NCBI GenBank assembly: GCA_002307035.1
Contig: DBTL01000146.1
Span: forward strand, 28,066-92,065
DNA length: 64,000 nucleotides
Direction: 5' to 3'
Source: Bacteroides sp. UBA1317
GTDB lineage: Bacteria > Bacteroidota > Bacteroidia > Bacteroidales > Bacteroidaceae
Made by a program: the position numbers and the translations under genes. Below the pieces are notes generated by a model. That model saw only the letters and a list, made by a program, of their open reading frames with translations, was not told where the DNA came from and did no database searches. Shown here piece by piece: positions 26,712 to 36,384 of the stretch (position 1 is the first letter of the stretch; each line of letters opens with the position of its first letter).

Positions 26712-28016
26712 ATGACTTCATTCGTAATCGAAGGAGGGCACAGACTACGTGGAGATATTTATCCACAAGGTGCCAAAAACGAAGTGCTACAGATTATCTG
26801 TGCTACACTACTTACCACCGAAGAGGTGACGGTTAATAATATCCCCGACATTCTGGATGTGAATAATCTCATTCAGTTGATGCGCGATATGGGCGTTACG
26901 GTAGCGAAGAAAGGCCTTAACACTTATAGCTTTAAGGCTGATTCGGTGGATTTGGCGTATCTGGAGAGTGATGAATTCTTGAAGAAATGTTCCAGTTTGC
27001 GTGGATCGGTGATGTTGATCGGACCGATGGTGGGACGATTTGGCAAAGCTATGATCTCAAAACCGGGAGGAGATAAGATTGGGCGTCGTCGCTTGGATAC
27101 TCACTTTGTGGGTATACAAAAATTGGGCGCTGAGTTTTCTTACAATGAAAAACGGGGCGTGTATGAAATATCGGGCTCACTGCTGAGAGGTGCATACATG
27201 TTGCTCGACGAAGCTTCTGTTACCGGAACAGCTAATATTGTAATGGCTGCCGTTCTGGCTAAAGGTGTTACTACTATTTATAATGCTGCTTGCGAACCAT
27301 ACCTTCAACAGTTGTGCAAGATGCTTAATCGAATGGGAGCTAAAATTAGTGGAATCGCTTCTAATTTGCTTACTATAGAGGGCGTGGAGAGCCTGGGTGG
27401 CACAGAGCATACCGTATTGCCCGACATGATTGAGGTGGGAAGCTTTATTGGTATGGCTGCCATGACCAAAAGTGAACTTTGCATTAAGAATGTATCTTAT
27501 GAAAATTTAGGTATTATACCCGACAGCTTCCGTCGCTTGGGCATCGAGTTGGAACAACGGGGTGATGATATATTTGTGCCTTCGCAAGATTCTTATCAGA
27601 TAGAATCTTTTATTGATGGCTCTATCATGACTATAGCCGATGCTCCTTGGCCGGGATTGACACCCGATTTGCTAAGTGTGCTATTGGTTGTAGCTACGCA
27701 AGCCAAAGGAAGTGTGCTGATTCACCAAAAAATGTTTGAAAGTCGCTTGTTCTTTGTTGACAAGCTGATAGATATGGGCGCACAGATTATTCTTTGTGAT
27801 CCTCATCGTGCTGTTGTCATCGGACATAATCACGAACTTAAGTTGCGTGGAGGTAATATGACTTCTCCCGATATTCGTGCCGGCATTGCTTTGCTTATTG
27901 CTGCCATGAGTGGTGAGGGTATTAGCCGCATTCATAATATAGAGCAGATAGATCGCGGCTATCAAAATATTGAAGGGCGCTTAAATGCTCTTGGGGCTAG
28001 AATTACCAGAATTTAG
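26712..28016 (+). CDS. murA: UDP-N-acetylglucosamine 1-carboxyvinyltransferase with Asp in the active-site loop
   Basis: MurA catalyses the first committed step of peptidoglycan synthesis, transferring enolpyruvate to UDP-GlcNAc. The 434-residue protein keeps the KN pair of the active site (AKNEVLQI, Lys22-Asn23) and the loop [20 protein letters not shown]. In E. coli that loop reads PGGC with Cys115, the residue alkylated by fosfomycin; here it is Asp121 (codon 27072-27074). A natural Cys-to-Asp change is known in other MurA enzymes and gives fosfomycin insensitivity. The gene is fully intact, so enzyme activity is expected. Confidence 0.95.
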   Translation: MTSFVIEGGHRLRGDIYPQGAKNEVLQIICATLLTTEEVTVNNIPDILDVNNLIQLMRDMGVTVAKKGLNTYSFKADSVDLAYLESDEFLKKCSSLRGSVMLIGPMVGRFGKAMISKPGGDKIGRRRLDTHFVGIQKLGAEFSYNEKRGVYEISGSLLRGAYMLLDEASVTGTANIVMAAVLAKGVTTIYNAACEPYLQQLCKMLNRMGAKISGIASNLLTIEGVESLGGTEHTVLPDMIEVGSFIGMAAMTKSELCIKNVSYENLGIIPDSFRRLGIELEQRGDDIFVPSQDSYQIESFIDGSIMTIADAPWPGLTPDLLSVLLVVATQAKGSVLIHQKMFESRLFFVDKLIDMGAQIILCDPHRAVVIGHNHELKLRGGNMTSPDIRAGIALLIAAMSGEGISRIHNIEQIDRGYQNIEGRLNALGARITRI

Positions 28017-28033
28017 GATGTACATGTTCGTTT

Positions 28034-28582
28034 ATGATAAAACAAGAAGAAGTATACAAAATAGGGATTTTTAATAAGCCACACGGTATTCATGGTGAAT
28101 TGTCGTTTACTTTCACGGATGATGTGTTTGATCGTGTTGATTGCGGATACTTTATTTGCTTGCTCGATGGCATCTTGGTTCCTTTTTTTATTGAAGAATA
28201 TCGTTTCCGTTCTGATTCTAGCGCACTTGTAAAGCTCGAAGGGGTAGATTCTGCCGAACATGCTCGTATGTTTACGAATGTAGATGTCTATTTTCCGGTG
28301 AAGCATGTTGACGAGGCAGTTGCTCCCGATGAATTGTCGTGGGACTTCTTTATCGGGTTTCAATTAGAAGATGTTCATCACGGTAATCTGGGTGAGATAA
28401 TAGAGGTGGACACATCTACCATTAACACTTTGTTTATAGTTGACGCAGAAGAAGAGGAGTTACTCATTCCCGCTCGTGAAGAATTTATTTTGGGGATAGA
28501 CCAAGAGCAGAGAGTTATAACGGTAGATTTGCCTGAAGGATTATTGGATCTCGATCAAGTGGAGAGCGATGAAGACGAATAA
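28034..28582 (+). CDS. rimM: Ribosome maturation factor RimM
   Basis: RimM binds ribosomal protein S19 and helps 30S head assembly. The 182-residue protein starts with the beta-barrel motif [20 protein letters not shown] (about 6-25). A C-terminal PRC barrel (about 98-175) follows, with [19 protein letters not shown] and PEGLLDLD. The C-terminus is acidic. It lies 17 bases after murA in the tsaB-rseP operon. Confidence 0.94.
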   Translation: MIKQEEVYKIGIFNKPHGIHGELSFTFTDDVFDRVDCGYFICLLDGILVPFFIEEYRFRSDSSALVKLEGVDSAEHARMFTNVDVYFPVKHVDEAVAPDELSWDFFIGFQLEDVHHGNLGEIIEVDTSTINTLFIVDAEEEELLIPAREEFILGIDQEQRVITVDLPEGLLDLDQVESDEDE

Positions 28583-28605
28583 CGGAAAATAAGTTGCCTG
28601 ATAAA

Positions 28606-29466
28606 ATGCCAAAGAAGAAACGTAGTAAGGCTTTCTGGAATAACATAAAGTTTAAATATAAACTCACTATCATCAATGAAAATACTCTTGAGGAGGTAGT
28701 GGGGCTACGTGTGTCTAAATTGAATGGTTTATCGGTACTTCTTACTTCGATTACGGTTATTTTTGTTATTGCAGCTACCATCATTACTTTTACTCCTCTA
28801 CGCAATTACCTACCCGGCTATATGAACAGTGAAGTTCGTAAGCAGATAGTGGTAAATGCTTTGCGGCTAGACTCTCTTCAGCAGTTGGTGGATAAGCAGA
28901 AATTGTATGTTATGAACATCCAAGATATTTTTAGAGGAAAGATACAAGTGGATACGGTGCATTCCATGGATTCTTTAACGGCCATTCGAGAAGACTCACT
29001 GATGAAGCGAACTGAAAGAGAAGAGGAATTTCGTCGTAAATATGAAGATGCGGAGAAGTATAATCTGACTACGATCAATGCGCATGCAGAAGTGGGTGGA
29101 TTGCTCTTCTTTCGTCCTATCCGAGGAATGATTTCATCTCACTTCGATGCGGCAACCAAGCATTTTGGAATGGATATAGCTGCCAACCCCAAAGAGAGCG
29201 TATTGGCTGTTCTTGAAGGAACGGTCATTTTGAGCACGTATACTGCTGAGGCGGGGTATCTGATCGAGATTCAGCATAATCAGGATTTTGTTTCCATATA
29301 CAAGCATTGTGGCTCTTTGCTTAAAAAAGAGGGCGAACTGGTTAAAGGTGGAGAAGCAATTGCTTTGGCAGGCAATGCGGGTGCGTCTGGTACCGAACCC
29401 CATCTGCATTTTGAATTGTGGAAGAAGGGTCGCCCGATAAATCCGGAAACATACATTGTTTTTTAG
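28606..29466 (+). CDS. Membrane-anchored M23 family metallopeptidase
   Basis: This is a predicted LytM-type peptidoglycan endopeptidase of 286 residues. A basic N-terminus (PKKKRSKAFWNN) precedes one membrane helix (about 47-70), a coiled-coil-like charged stretch (about 80-140) and the M23 domain (about 160-286). The zinc ligands are in HFGMDIA and HLHFELW, both present, so it may be active rather than a degenerate activator. I prefer the ATG at 28606 to the TTG at 28594. It lies between rimM and dxr in the operon. Confidence 0.9.
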   Translation: MPKKKRSKAFWNNIKFKYKLTIINENTLEEVVGLRVSKLNGLSVLLTSITVIFVIAATIITFTPLRNYLPGYMNSEVRKQIVVNALRLDSLQQLVDKQKLYVMNIQDIFRGKIQVDTVHSMDSLTAIREDSLMKRTEREEEFRRKYEDAEKYNLTTINAHAEVGGLLFFRPIRGMISSHFDAATKHFGMDIAANPKESVLAVLEGTVILSTYTAEAGYLIEIQHNQDFVSIYKHCGSLLKKEGELVKGGEAIALAGNAGASGTEPHLHFELWKKGRPINPETYIVF

Positions 29467-29474
29467 TTAAATAA

Positions 29475-30653
29475 ATGAGGAAAACGATGATTCAACAAGA
29501 AAAGAAAAGAAAACAGATAGCAATTTTAGGATCTACAGGATCTATTGGTTCGCAGGCTTTACAAGTGATAGCAGAGCATCCGGATCTTTATGAAGTGTAT
29601 GCACTTACGGCCAATAATAAAGTGGAGCAACTCATTGCTCAGGCGCGGAAGTTTTGCCCTGAAGCTGTAGTGATTGCGAATGAATCAAAATATGCAATTT
29701 TAAAAGAAGCACTTGCTGATCTTCCGATCAAGATATATGCCGGTGTTGAGGCTCTTTGCCAGATCGTGGAATCGGGGCCCATTGATATTGTGTTGAGTGC
29801 CATGGTAGGATCTGCCGGTTTAAAGCCGACAATGAAAGCTATTTGTGCCGGGAAAGCGATTGCTTTGGCTAATAAGGAAACTCTTGTGGTGGCGGGTGAG
29901 TTGATAAATGAACTGGCGCAACAATATCGTACACCTATTCTGCCGGTCGACTCCGAACATTCTGCCATCTTTCAGTGTTTGGCTGGAGAGATGGGTAATC
30001 CGATAGAGAAGATTATACTGACTGCGTCGGGTGGGCCGTTTCGTTGCTCTACACTCGAGCAGTTGCGTACGGTGAAGAAAGAGCAGGCATTGAAACATCC
30101 CAATTGGGAGATGGGGGCAAAGATCACGATTGATTCTGCTTCTATGATGAATAAAGGATTTGAAGTAATTGAGGCCAAGTGGCTGTTTGGTGTAAAGCCG
30201 GAACAGATAGAAGTGGTGGTCCATCCTCAATCGGTTATACACTCGATGGTGCAGTTTGAAGATGGCGCAGTGAAGGCACAACTGGGTATGCCGGATATGC
30301 GCTTGCCTATTCAGTATGCTTTTTCGTATCCCGATCGCATTCACTCATCTTTTGAACGGTTGGATTTTACTAAATGTGCCAATCTTACTTTTGAACAACC
30401 TGATACAACTCGTTTCCGTAATCTGGCATTGGCTTATGAGGCGATGAACCGCGGAGGAAACATGCCATGCATTGTGAATGCAGCCAATGAGGTAGTGGTG
30501 GCTGCTTTCTTGCGTGATGAAATTAGCTTTCTAGGCATGAGTGATGTGATAGAGAAGGCAATGAGTAGAGTGTCTTTTGTCAAAACACCGATGTTTGATG
30601 ATTATATGGCTACTGATAACGAGACAAGACGTGTTGCTCGTGAAATGATTTGA
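29475..30653 (+). CDS. dxr: 1-deoxy-D-xylulose 5-phosphate reductoisomerase
   Basis: This enzyme makes methylerythritol phosphate from deoxyxylulose phosphate with NADPH, the committing step of the non-mevalonate isoprenoid pathway. The NADPH-binding start is AILGSTGSIGSQALQVI. The active site includes ANKETLVVAGELI, LPVDSEHSAIFQCL, LTASGGPFR and WEMGAKITIDSASMMNKGFEVIEA. The 392-residue length is usual. A second ATG four codons in (29487) is an alternative start. It sits before rseP in the operon. Confidence 0.96.
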   Translation: MRKTMIQQEKKRKQIAILGSTGSIGSQALQVIAEHPDLYEVYALTANNKVEQLIAQARKFCPEAVVIANESKYAILKEALADLPIKIYAGVEALCQIVESGPIDIVLSAMVGSAGLKPTMKAICAGKAIALANKETLVVAGELINELAQQYRTPILPVDSEHSAIFQCLAGEMGNPIEKIILTASGGPFRCSTLEQLRTVKKEQALKHPNWEMGAKITIDSASMMNKGFEVIEAKWLFGVKPEQIEVVVHPQSVIHSMVQFEDGAVKAQLGMPDMRLPIQYAFSYPDRIHSSFERLDFTKCANLTFEQPDTTRFRNLALAYEAMNRGGNMPCIVNAANEVVVAAFLRDEISFLGMSDVIEKAMSRVSFVKTPMFDDYMATDNETRRVAREMI

Positions 30654-30750
30654 AATAGAAATAATTAGTAATATAAATATGCTGGCCTAATTTACTTTGT
30701 GGGAGAACAACAAGTAATGAAGCTAAGGTTTTAAACAATAAATTTAGAAA

Positions 30751-32106
30751 ATGGAAACATTCTTAATTCGTGCCCTGCAACTGATAATGAGTTTATCTCT
30801 GCTCGTCATTGTTCATGAGGGCGGACACTTTCTTTTTGCTCGTCTTTTTAAAGTAAGGGTAGAAAAGTTTAGTCTATTTTTCGATCCATGGTTTTCTTTG
30901 TTCAAATACAAACCGAAGAATAGTGATACGGAATATAGCATCGGCTGGTTACCTTTGGGCGGATATGTGAAAATTGCGGGTATGATAGATGAATCTATGG
31001 ATACAGAGCAGATGAAGCAACCTGAACAACCTTGGGAGTTTCGCTCCAAACCGGCTCATCAACGTTTGTTGATCATGGTTGGCGGGGTTGTTTTTAATTT
31101 CATTCTGGCTTTATTTATCTACTCCATGATTTTGCTTACTTGGGGAGATTCATATATACCTGTGCAGAAAGTTCCTTTAGGAATGCAGTTTAATGAAACA
31201 GCTAAAACGATAGGTTTCCGCGACGGTGATGTTCTTCTGTCTGCCGATGGTAAGGACTTAGTTCGTTATGATGGTGATATGCTTCGCCATGTGGCCGATG
31301 CTCGTGAGGTGACAGTGCTTCGTGGCGGTGAAAAGGTTTCGGTCTATATTCCTGAAGACATGATGCAGTTATTGATGGCCGACTCAGTGCGTTTCGCTTA
31401 TTATCGTTTCCCGTTTGTCGCTGATTCAGTTGTAGTGGGTTCTCCTGCTCAACTAGCGGGTATTCAGCCGGGTGATAGCATTGTGGCATTGAACGGTCGT
31501 TCGGTTGCTTATTACGATTTTATGAATGAGATGGATTCGTTGAAGAAGAACCAAGCGTCTTTGCGTGCTGATAGTATTAACCCACATCTTGTAACCATTG
31601 CTTACGCACGTGCAGGAGTAGTTGATACAATTTCATTAGCCACCGACTCTATCTTTAAGATAGGAGTTGTTCCGGTACGTGATCTAAACAAGTTACTACC
31701 TTCTATTGAAGTAAAATATAGCTTCTTGGAATCTTTCCCGGCCGGTATTGCTCTGGGCGTAAAGACGTTGAAAGGTTATGTGGGGGACATGAAATATCTA
31801 TTCTCTAAGGAGGGGGCCAAACAGTTGGGAGGCTTTGGTACAATAGGAAGCATCTTTCCTGCTACTTGGGATTGGCATCAGTTTTGGTACATGACGGCTT
31901 TCCTCTCTATTATTCTGGCATTCATGAATATTCTTCCGATTCCTGCATTAGATGGCGGACATGTTCTTTTCTTGCTGTATGAGATTGTGGCACGTCGCAA
32001 ACCGAGTGATAAGTTTATGGAATATGCTCAAATGGTGGGTATGTTTTTACTGTTCGGTCTGCTGATTTGGGCGAATTTCAATGATATACTTCGCTTCTTT
32101 TTCTAA
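30751..32106 (+). CDS. rseP: RseP-type site-2 zinc metalloprotease
   Basis: This intramembrane protease (S2P/RseP family) clips transmembrane anchors, classically of anti-sigma factors. The 451-residue protein has the zinc motif HEGGH (22-26) in the first helix. Periplasmic PDZ regions lie around 125-290, including GSPAQLAGIQPGDSIVALNG. The third-ligand motif NILPIPALDGGH is at 393-404, with a final membrane helix near 430. A 97-base gap after dxr may hold its own promoter. The terminator at 32202-32247 closes the operon. Whether it acts on the membrane partners of the ECF factor at 8010-8555 is unknown. Confidence 0.94.
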   Translation: METFLIRALQLIMSLSLLVIVHEGGHFLFARLFKVRVEKFSLFFDPWFSLFKYKPKNSDTEYSIGWLPLGGYVKIAGMIDESMDTEQMKQPEQPWEFRSKPAHQRLLIMVGGVVFNFILALFIYSMILLTWGDSYIPVQKVPLGMQFNETAKTIGFRDGDVLLSADGKDLVRYDGDMLRHVADAREVTVLRGGEKVSVYIPEDMMQLLMADSVRFAYYRFPFVADSVVVGSPAQLAGIQPGDSIVALNGRSVAYYDFMNEMDSLKKNQASLRADSINPHLVTIAYARAGVVDTISLATDSIFKIGVVPVRDLNKLLPSIEVKYSFLESFPAGIALGVKTLKGYVGDMKYLFSKEGAKQLGGFGTIGSIFPATWDWHQFWYMTAFLSIILAFMNILPIPALDGGHVLFLLYEIVARRKPSDKFMEYAQMVGMFLLFGLLIWANFNDILRFFF

Positions 32107-32201
32107 GAAGAAGCGTTCAAAATAATGAGGGCGTGTCAATAGTCCAAATCTGAAATGCAGCATTTGCAGATTATCATTTGACTAGCTTTCTCTATTTAAT
32201 G

Positions 32202-32247
32202 AAAGAGTCCTATTCAACCCATTATTGTGGGATGAATAGGACTCTTT
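32202..32247. terminator. Terminator between convergent rseP and nrdG
   Basis: A perfect 15-bp stem (32202-32216 with 32233-32247) with a 16-base loop is followed by TTATTATT on the forward strand and bordered by A/T on the other. It can serve both directions. A weaker hairpin (AATCTG...CAGATT) lies just before, around 32147-32174. Confidence 0.8.
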
Positions 32248-32317
32248 TATTATTGGGAATTTTAAACTATACTTCTTCAAATTGGGGAGCGACTTTCGGT
32301 GCACTACTTTTTGAAAG

Positions 32318-32806
32318 TTACAGATTGAAAGTTGGGGGGACTATTCGGCTAAGCTGAATGATTCGTTGATTACTGCTTCCACAAAAAGTGAGGTAAGGTG
32401 AATAGAGAGATTGTTCGAAACGTCCGTCAACCAATACATCAATATAAGGTAATATTGCGGAGAGCTTTTCGTCAGCTTCTATTTCTTCATACCGATAACC
32501 GGTGTAACACCAAATGTTTAGTTGCGTTTCGTTCTTAATACGGCGAATAAAAGGCAGAAACTCTTCCGGATTATAAAACGGATCCCCACCGGAGAAAGTA
32601 ACGCCATCCAGCAGTGGATTGGCGTTTATCTCTTTGATAATGCTTGAAATTCGCTCTTCAGTTAAAGGTTCTCCGGATAACGGATTCCAACTTTCGGGAT
32701 TATGGCAACCCTGGCAACGGTGACGACATCCGGCCAAATAAATGGAATACCGAATGCCTTCACCGTCTACTATGGTTTCAGGATAAGTGTATAATAAGTA
32801 AAGCAT
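32318..32806 (-). CDS. nrdG: Anaerobic ribonucleotide reductase activating protein
   Basis: This radical-SAM activase installs the glycyl radical on NrdD. The 162-residue protein has the cluster motif CRHRCQGC (CxxxCxxC, about 27-34) and the SAM-binding stretch [15 protein letters not shown]. Eight bases separate it from nrdD, so both share the riboswitch-controlled transcript. Confidence 0.95.
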   Translation of the reverse strand: MLYLLYTYPETIVDGEGIRYSIYLAGCRHRCQGCHNPESWNPLSGEPLTEERISSIIKEINANPLLDGVTFSGGDPFYNPEEFLPFIRRIKNETQLNIWCYTGYRYEEIEADEKLSAILPYIDVLVDGRFEQSLYSPYLTFCGSSNQRIIQLSRIVPPTFNL

Positions 32807-32814
32807 GTTTGTGG

Positions 32815-35202
32815 TTAGTGATGTTTCACCCTATCTTTTTCTTCCGCACGTTTGGCCGAATTCCACGAACTAAGATCTCCGGTGAGGTAGCCTGTGATGC
32901 GACGCATACGCAGAATGTTCTCACTTTGGCAGACAGGACATTTATCGTATATGACGCCTTTGTATCCGCACGCATGACAGGTATCTACCGGATGATTGAC
33001 TGAGCCATAGCCGATGCCTTCGTCGTGCATCACTTTTACTATTTTAGCTATGGCCTTCACATTTTTCTGTGCTTCACCATCCAACTCCACATACGTGATG
33101 TGTCCGCCTCGGGTGATGGCATGGAAGGGTGCTTCGCATTTTATCTTTTCTACAATGCTGATAGGTTCCTGCACGTCCACATGGAAAGAATTGACATAGT
33201 AGTCTTTGTCCGTTACGCCTGGTATTGAACCATACTTCCGTTTGTCCATGCGAGTGAAACGTCCCGATAATCCTTCGGCAGGAGTGGCCAGCACGGAGTA
33301 ATTCAAATTGTACTTGGTTTTATATTCATCAACAACCTTATTCATTTCTTGCACAGCTTCGTAAAGAGTATCCCATGCTTTGGTATTGTGTCCATGTCCT
33401 GCTCCGTAGAGTGCTACCATGGCATTGTGTCCCCCAATGAAGCCAATACCCAGTGTCCCACTACGTAGCACATCGCCTACTTCCTGATTCGGATCGAGTG
33501 CAGCGCCGCCTTTCCATACATCGTTGCCCATCATGAAAGGGAACTGACGGGCAAGGGCTGTGCACTGATATTGATAACGAGTGTAAAGTTGGTCGGCTAC
33601 AAGGCAACTCATCCGATGTACCGATTCGATGAACAGTTCTTTGGCTTTGCGCTCTAGTGCATCTTTGTTATTACTTTCAATGAGACTTTCGGCTTTGATA
33701 CGAGCTTCGATGGCCAGCCGGGGCATGTTGAGGGTTGTAAATGATAGATTGCCTCTTCCCAGCGATGTTTTCTCTCCGGCCACGTTTTCATATACACGTG
33801 TGCGACATCCCATTGTTGCCAACTCGTATTTGTATCGTTTCGGATCATTTGCCCGCCACTTTTCATTTATGTTGAACGGCGTATCCAAGAACATGAAGTT
33901 AGGAAAAAGAGCTTTGGCGGTAGTACGGCAAGCTTTCAAAAAAAGATCGAAGTTAGGTGCTCCGAACTGTATCTTTCCTTCTAAAGCAGACTCAAAGTTA
34001 TCTGTTGCCATGCGGTAATCCTCTTCAGAATAGGATACTCCATCTTTCACCTTAAATATCTGGATGGGAAATACCGGAACTTCACCTCTTTCGCCCAACC
34101 CTTCGGCTGTTGCTTTGAGCAATTCTTCCATTACCATGCGTCCCTCGGCTGAAGTGTCTGTTCCGTAATTGATGGAACTAAACACTACCTGATTACCTCC
34201 GCGAGAGTGCATGGTGTTTAGATTATGAATGAAGCCTTCCATAGCTTGATGCGTATCTTTACGTGTTTGTTCAAAAGCCTTTTCAATGATTTTGATGAGA
34301 GTCTCTTTATTGATTGTGACTTGCAAAGAACTGAGTGCCTGACATAATGATTCTTGGTCACTTTCTTTCACTTCTATAGACGAAATATGCTTTGCCACTA
34401 ATTCTTTCAGATTCTCTTCATTGGGTGCAATGCTAACCATTGTTATATAGAAGCTAAGATCTGAGGTCAGATGCTTAATGAAGGATTTGTACACACCTTG
34501 CGCCATGAAAAAATCAAAAGCCGGAATGGCTTGTCCACCATGCTGTTCGTTCTGATTTGTTTGGAAGATGATGGTAGCCAGTGTGGCATAGCTTTGTATA
34601 CTTTGTGGAGTACGGATACTTCCGTTCTTGGTACGAAAACCACGTTCGAAAAGATCATCCATGTCATACTGAATGCATGTGGTGGTTTTGGTAGGATAAT
34701 AATCTAAATCATGAATATGTATGTCACCTAGCTGATGTGCCTCGGCAAAACGTTTCGGTAGCAAGTATCTGTAGGTATAGTCTTTCGTTACTTCGGAAGC
34801 GAAAGTCATCATTTGTCCGGCGGGAGTGTGGCTTGACATGTTTGCATTGCTCAGATTCACATCATTCTTGTCGATCGCTACGATACCGTCCATGATATGC
34901 TTCATCTGCGTTTTCTTGTCTCGCTCCGTGTTGCGCCATTCACGGTAGATAATGTATTTCTTAGCTACCTCTGGACGCACTTTCATTAGCTCTTTTTCTA
35001 CCAAGTCCTGAATCTCCTCCACCGAAATAGTGGGAGAAGTGAAGTGAGCAATCACCTGCATGGTGATTTCTGCAATGAGTTTGTCTTCGTCAATAATGCC
35101 ATTGGCATTGAAAGCCTTAGCTACTGCATTCTTAATCTTACTAATGGAGAAATCTTCTCTTTTTCCATCTCTTTTAATGATAGAAATTTCGGCATAATTC
35201 AT
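32815..35202 (-). CDS. nrdD: Anaerobic (class III) ribonucleoside-triphosphate reductase
   Basis: This oxygen-sensitive glycyl-radical enzyme makes dNTPs from NTPs under anaerobiosis. The 795-residue protein has an N-terminal ATP-cone (about 4-95), the catalytic barrel, a zinc site [18 protein letters not shown] near the end, and the glycyl-radical motif [10 protein letters not shown] with the radical Gly at about residue 771. A cobalamin riboswitch lies about 220 bases upstream of its start. nrdG follows directly. It is a standard enzyme in a less usual regulatory setting. Confidence 0.96.
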   Translation of the reverse strand: MNYAEISIIKRDGKREDFSISKIKNAVAKAFNANGIIDEDKLIAEITMQVIAHFTSPTISVEEIQDLVEKELMKVRPEVAKKYIIYREWRNTERDKKTQMKHIMDGIVAIDKNDVNLSNANMSSHTPAGQMMTFASEVTKDYTYRYLLPKRFAEAHQLGDIHIHDLDYYPTKTTTCIQYDMDDLFERGFRTKNGSIRTPQSIQSYATLATIIFQTNQNEQHGGQAIPAFDFFMAQGVYKSFIKHLTSDLSFYITMVSIAPNEENLKELVAKHISSIEVKESDQESLCQALSSLQVTINKETLIKIIEKAFEQTRKDTHQAMEGFIHNLNTMHSRGGNQVVFSSINYGTDTSAEGRMVMEELLKATAEGLGERGEVPVFPIQIFKVKDGVSYSEEDYRMATDNFESALEGKIQFGAPNFDLFLKACRTTAKALFPNFMFLDTPFNINEKWRANDPKRYKYELATMGCRTRVYENVAGEKTSLGRGNLSFTTLNMPRLAIEARIKAESLIESNNKDALERKAKELFIESVHRMSCLVADQLYTRYQYQCTALARQFPFMMGNDVWKGGAALDPNQEVGDVLRSGTLGIGFIGGHNAMVALYGAGHGHNTKAWDTLYEAVQEMNKVVDEYKTKYNLNYSVLATPAEGLSGRFTRMDKRKYGSIPGVTDKDYYVNSFHVDVQEPISIVEKIKCEAPFHAITRGGHITYVELDGEAQKNVKAIAKIVKVMHDEGIGYGSVNHPVDTCHACGYKGVIYDKCPVCQSENILRMRRITGYLTGDLSSWNSAKRAEEKDRVKHH

Positions 35203-35421
35203 AACTGTATCTTTTACTAAATGTTGTCTTTCGTCTGTTTGCCGGTACTAATAATTGATTGCGATAGAGAAGTGGAGAGTAGATGACGCTAATGGCAGGC
35301 ACTTAAGATATGAGATATTATGGAAGTCTGAGATTCCTAAAATATTCAACTGTGCCAACTTACTAATGACGAACTTCACTTGCTTTAACTCCCGAAAGCG
35401 CAATTATTCTATTAATGCCGT

Positions 35422-35578
35422 TTCTGGTCGGTCTTCTGACTCATCTCTCCTCCGATACGCCTTCCCATGCAGTGCACAGTGGCATCTAAGTATCAGATTC
35501 ACAGAGATTTACAGCAGCGGGTACTGTTGCCGGTTCACACGGCATTCCCTTTTACTAAACCTTTTTTTAGTACCAGAA
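35422..35578 (-). ncRNA. Cobalamin (B12) riboswitch upstream of nrdDG
   Basis: Read on the reverse strand, the order is as follows. The P1 half TTCTGG is at 35578-35573. Then comes AAGGGAATGCCGTGTGAA and CCGGC, with the conserved AACAGTACCCGCTGCTGTAA at 35528-35509. The variable arms follow. The B12 box GAGTCAGAAGACCGACC is at 35442-35426 and the closing P1 half CCAGAA at 35427-35422. These are the core signatures of the AdoCbl riboswitch family in the right order and spacing. Vitamin B12 excess would be expected to switch off nrdDG. Confidence 0.9.
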
Positions 35579-35584
35579 CTGAAG

Positions 35585-35592
35585 CAAAGGTA
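35585..35592 (-). promoter_or_regulatory. Promoter -7 box for the riboswitch-nrdDG transcript
   Basis: The reverse strand reads TACCTTTG (TAnnTTTG). A start point about seven bases on would fall at the first base of riboswitch P1, which supports both calls. Confidence 0.6.
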
Positions 35593-35641
35593 CTGTTTTT
35601 GAGAGTATCCCGTATCCTTTTTAGTGTTAAAAGTGAAGATG

Positions 35642-35689
35642 GTTTTGGAAAACTTTTCTTTTCGCCTGATTATCAAAGTTTTCCAAAAC
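35642..35689. repeat. Perfect inverted repeat downstream of the hemolysin III gene
   Basis: GTTTTGGAAAACTTT (35642-35656) is perfectly inverted at 35675-35689, and a third partial arm GGAAAACTTTT follows at 35691-35700. Two alternative hairpins can form. It lies after the stop of the hemolysin III gene and before the nrdD promoter, so it may be an AT-rich terminator, though a classical T-run is weak. Confidence 0.6.
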
Positions 35690-35713
35690 GGAAAACTTTT
35701 TTCTCGTGAAGTT

Positions 35714-36364
35714 CTATAAAATGATCCAAATGGAGATGATGTGGCAGATGCTTCCACCCAAACAGAAGAGATGAAAAACAGAGTGCATATATTTCACTTT
35801 GCGGAAAGAATAGAACAAAGCACCTACGATATAGGAGATGCCTCCACCAATGAGCCACCACAATGCAGGCATCATTTGAGTGCTTTGCAGGCAATCAGCC
35901 AAAGGCTTCATGGCTACAAAGATGGCGGATCCCATTCCCACGAAGCAAGCTGTTTCGAGATTGCTATGTTCTTTTAATTTCTTGAAACTTAAGATGCTGC
36001 CTGCTATGGTTGCCATCCAGACGAAAGCGAAGACTCCCCATCCCCAATATGCGGCATCTCGCATCACGAGTAGGGTGAAAGGAGTGTAGGTGCCGGCAAT
36101 GTGCCAATAGATAGCGGCATGATCGGCTTTGCGAAGAATCTCTTTTTTCTTGCCCGGGCGGCTACTATGATACCATGTGGAAGTGATATACGAAGCTAAC
36201 ATGCCAAATAAGTAGGTAAGCACGCAACCCACAGCCCAAGGGTCGGAATTGCTTTGTGCCTTCTGCAGTAAGAAATATCCGGCCAAAAGACCTAACAAGA
36301 TGCCTACGCCATGCGACAGGCTGTTGGCCAGTTCTTCACCGGCAGTGTATCTTTTGGTTGTCAT
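35714..36364 (-). CDS. Hemolysin III family (PAQR/TrhA) membrane protein
   Basis: This seven-helix membrane protein of 216 residues begins with the typical TAGEELANSLSHGVGILLG. It continues with the conserved STWYHSSRPGKKKEILRKADHAAIYWHIAGTY region and a C-terminal HSVFHLFCLGGSICH; the His, Ser and Asp residues are the zinc ligands of PAQR proteins. Despite its name, the E. coli member TrhA is linked to membrane energetics and fluidity rather than haemolysis. It starts 20 bases after the DUF3857 gene and is probably the last gene of that operon. Confidence 0.92.
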   Translation of the reverse strand: MTTKRYTAGEELANSLSHGVGILLGLLAGYFLLQKAQSNSDPWAVGCVLTYLFGMLASYITSTWYHSSRPGKKKEILRKADHAAIYWHIAGTYTPFTLLVMRDAAYWGWGVFAFVWMATIAGSILSFKKLKEHSNLETACFVGMGSAIFVAMKPLADCLQSTQMMPALWWLIGGGISYIVGALFYSFRKVKYMHSVFHLFCLGGSICHIISIWIIL

Positions 36365-36384
36365 TAATTCAGTCTATTGGGAGT

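Larger units (their letters stand above)
35203..35713. other. Long nrdD leader and intergenic region
   Basis: This 511-base stretch contains no convincing gene. From the hemolysin side it holds interleaved AAAGTTTTCC repeats (35642-35700), a promoter -7 box (35585-35592), the cobalamin riboswitch (35422-35578) and an unassigned leader of about 220 bases before nrdD. In that leader I see no strong GC hairpin with a T-run. Confidence 0.75.

Noticed and set aside
28594..28605. TTG start for the M23 peptidase gene
   Set aside because: An ATG four codons later fits the basic N-terminus and needs no rare start.
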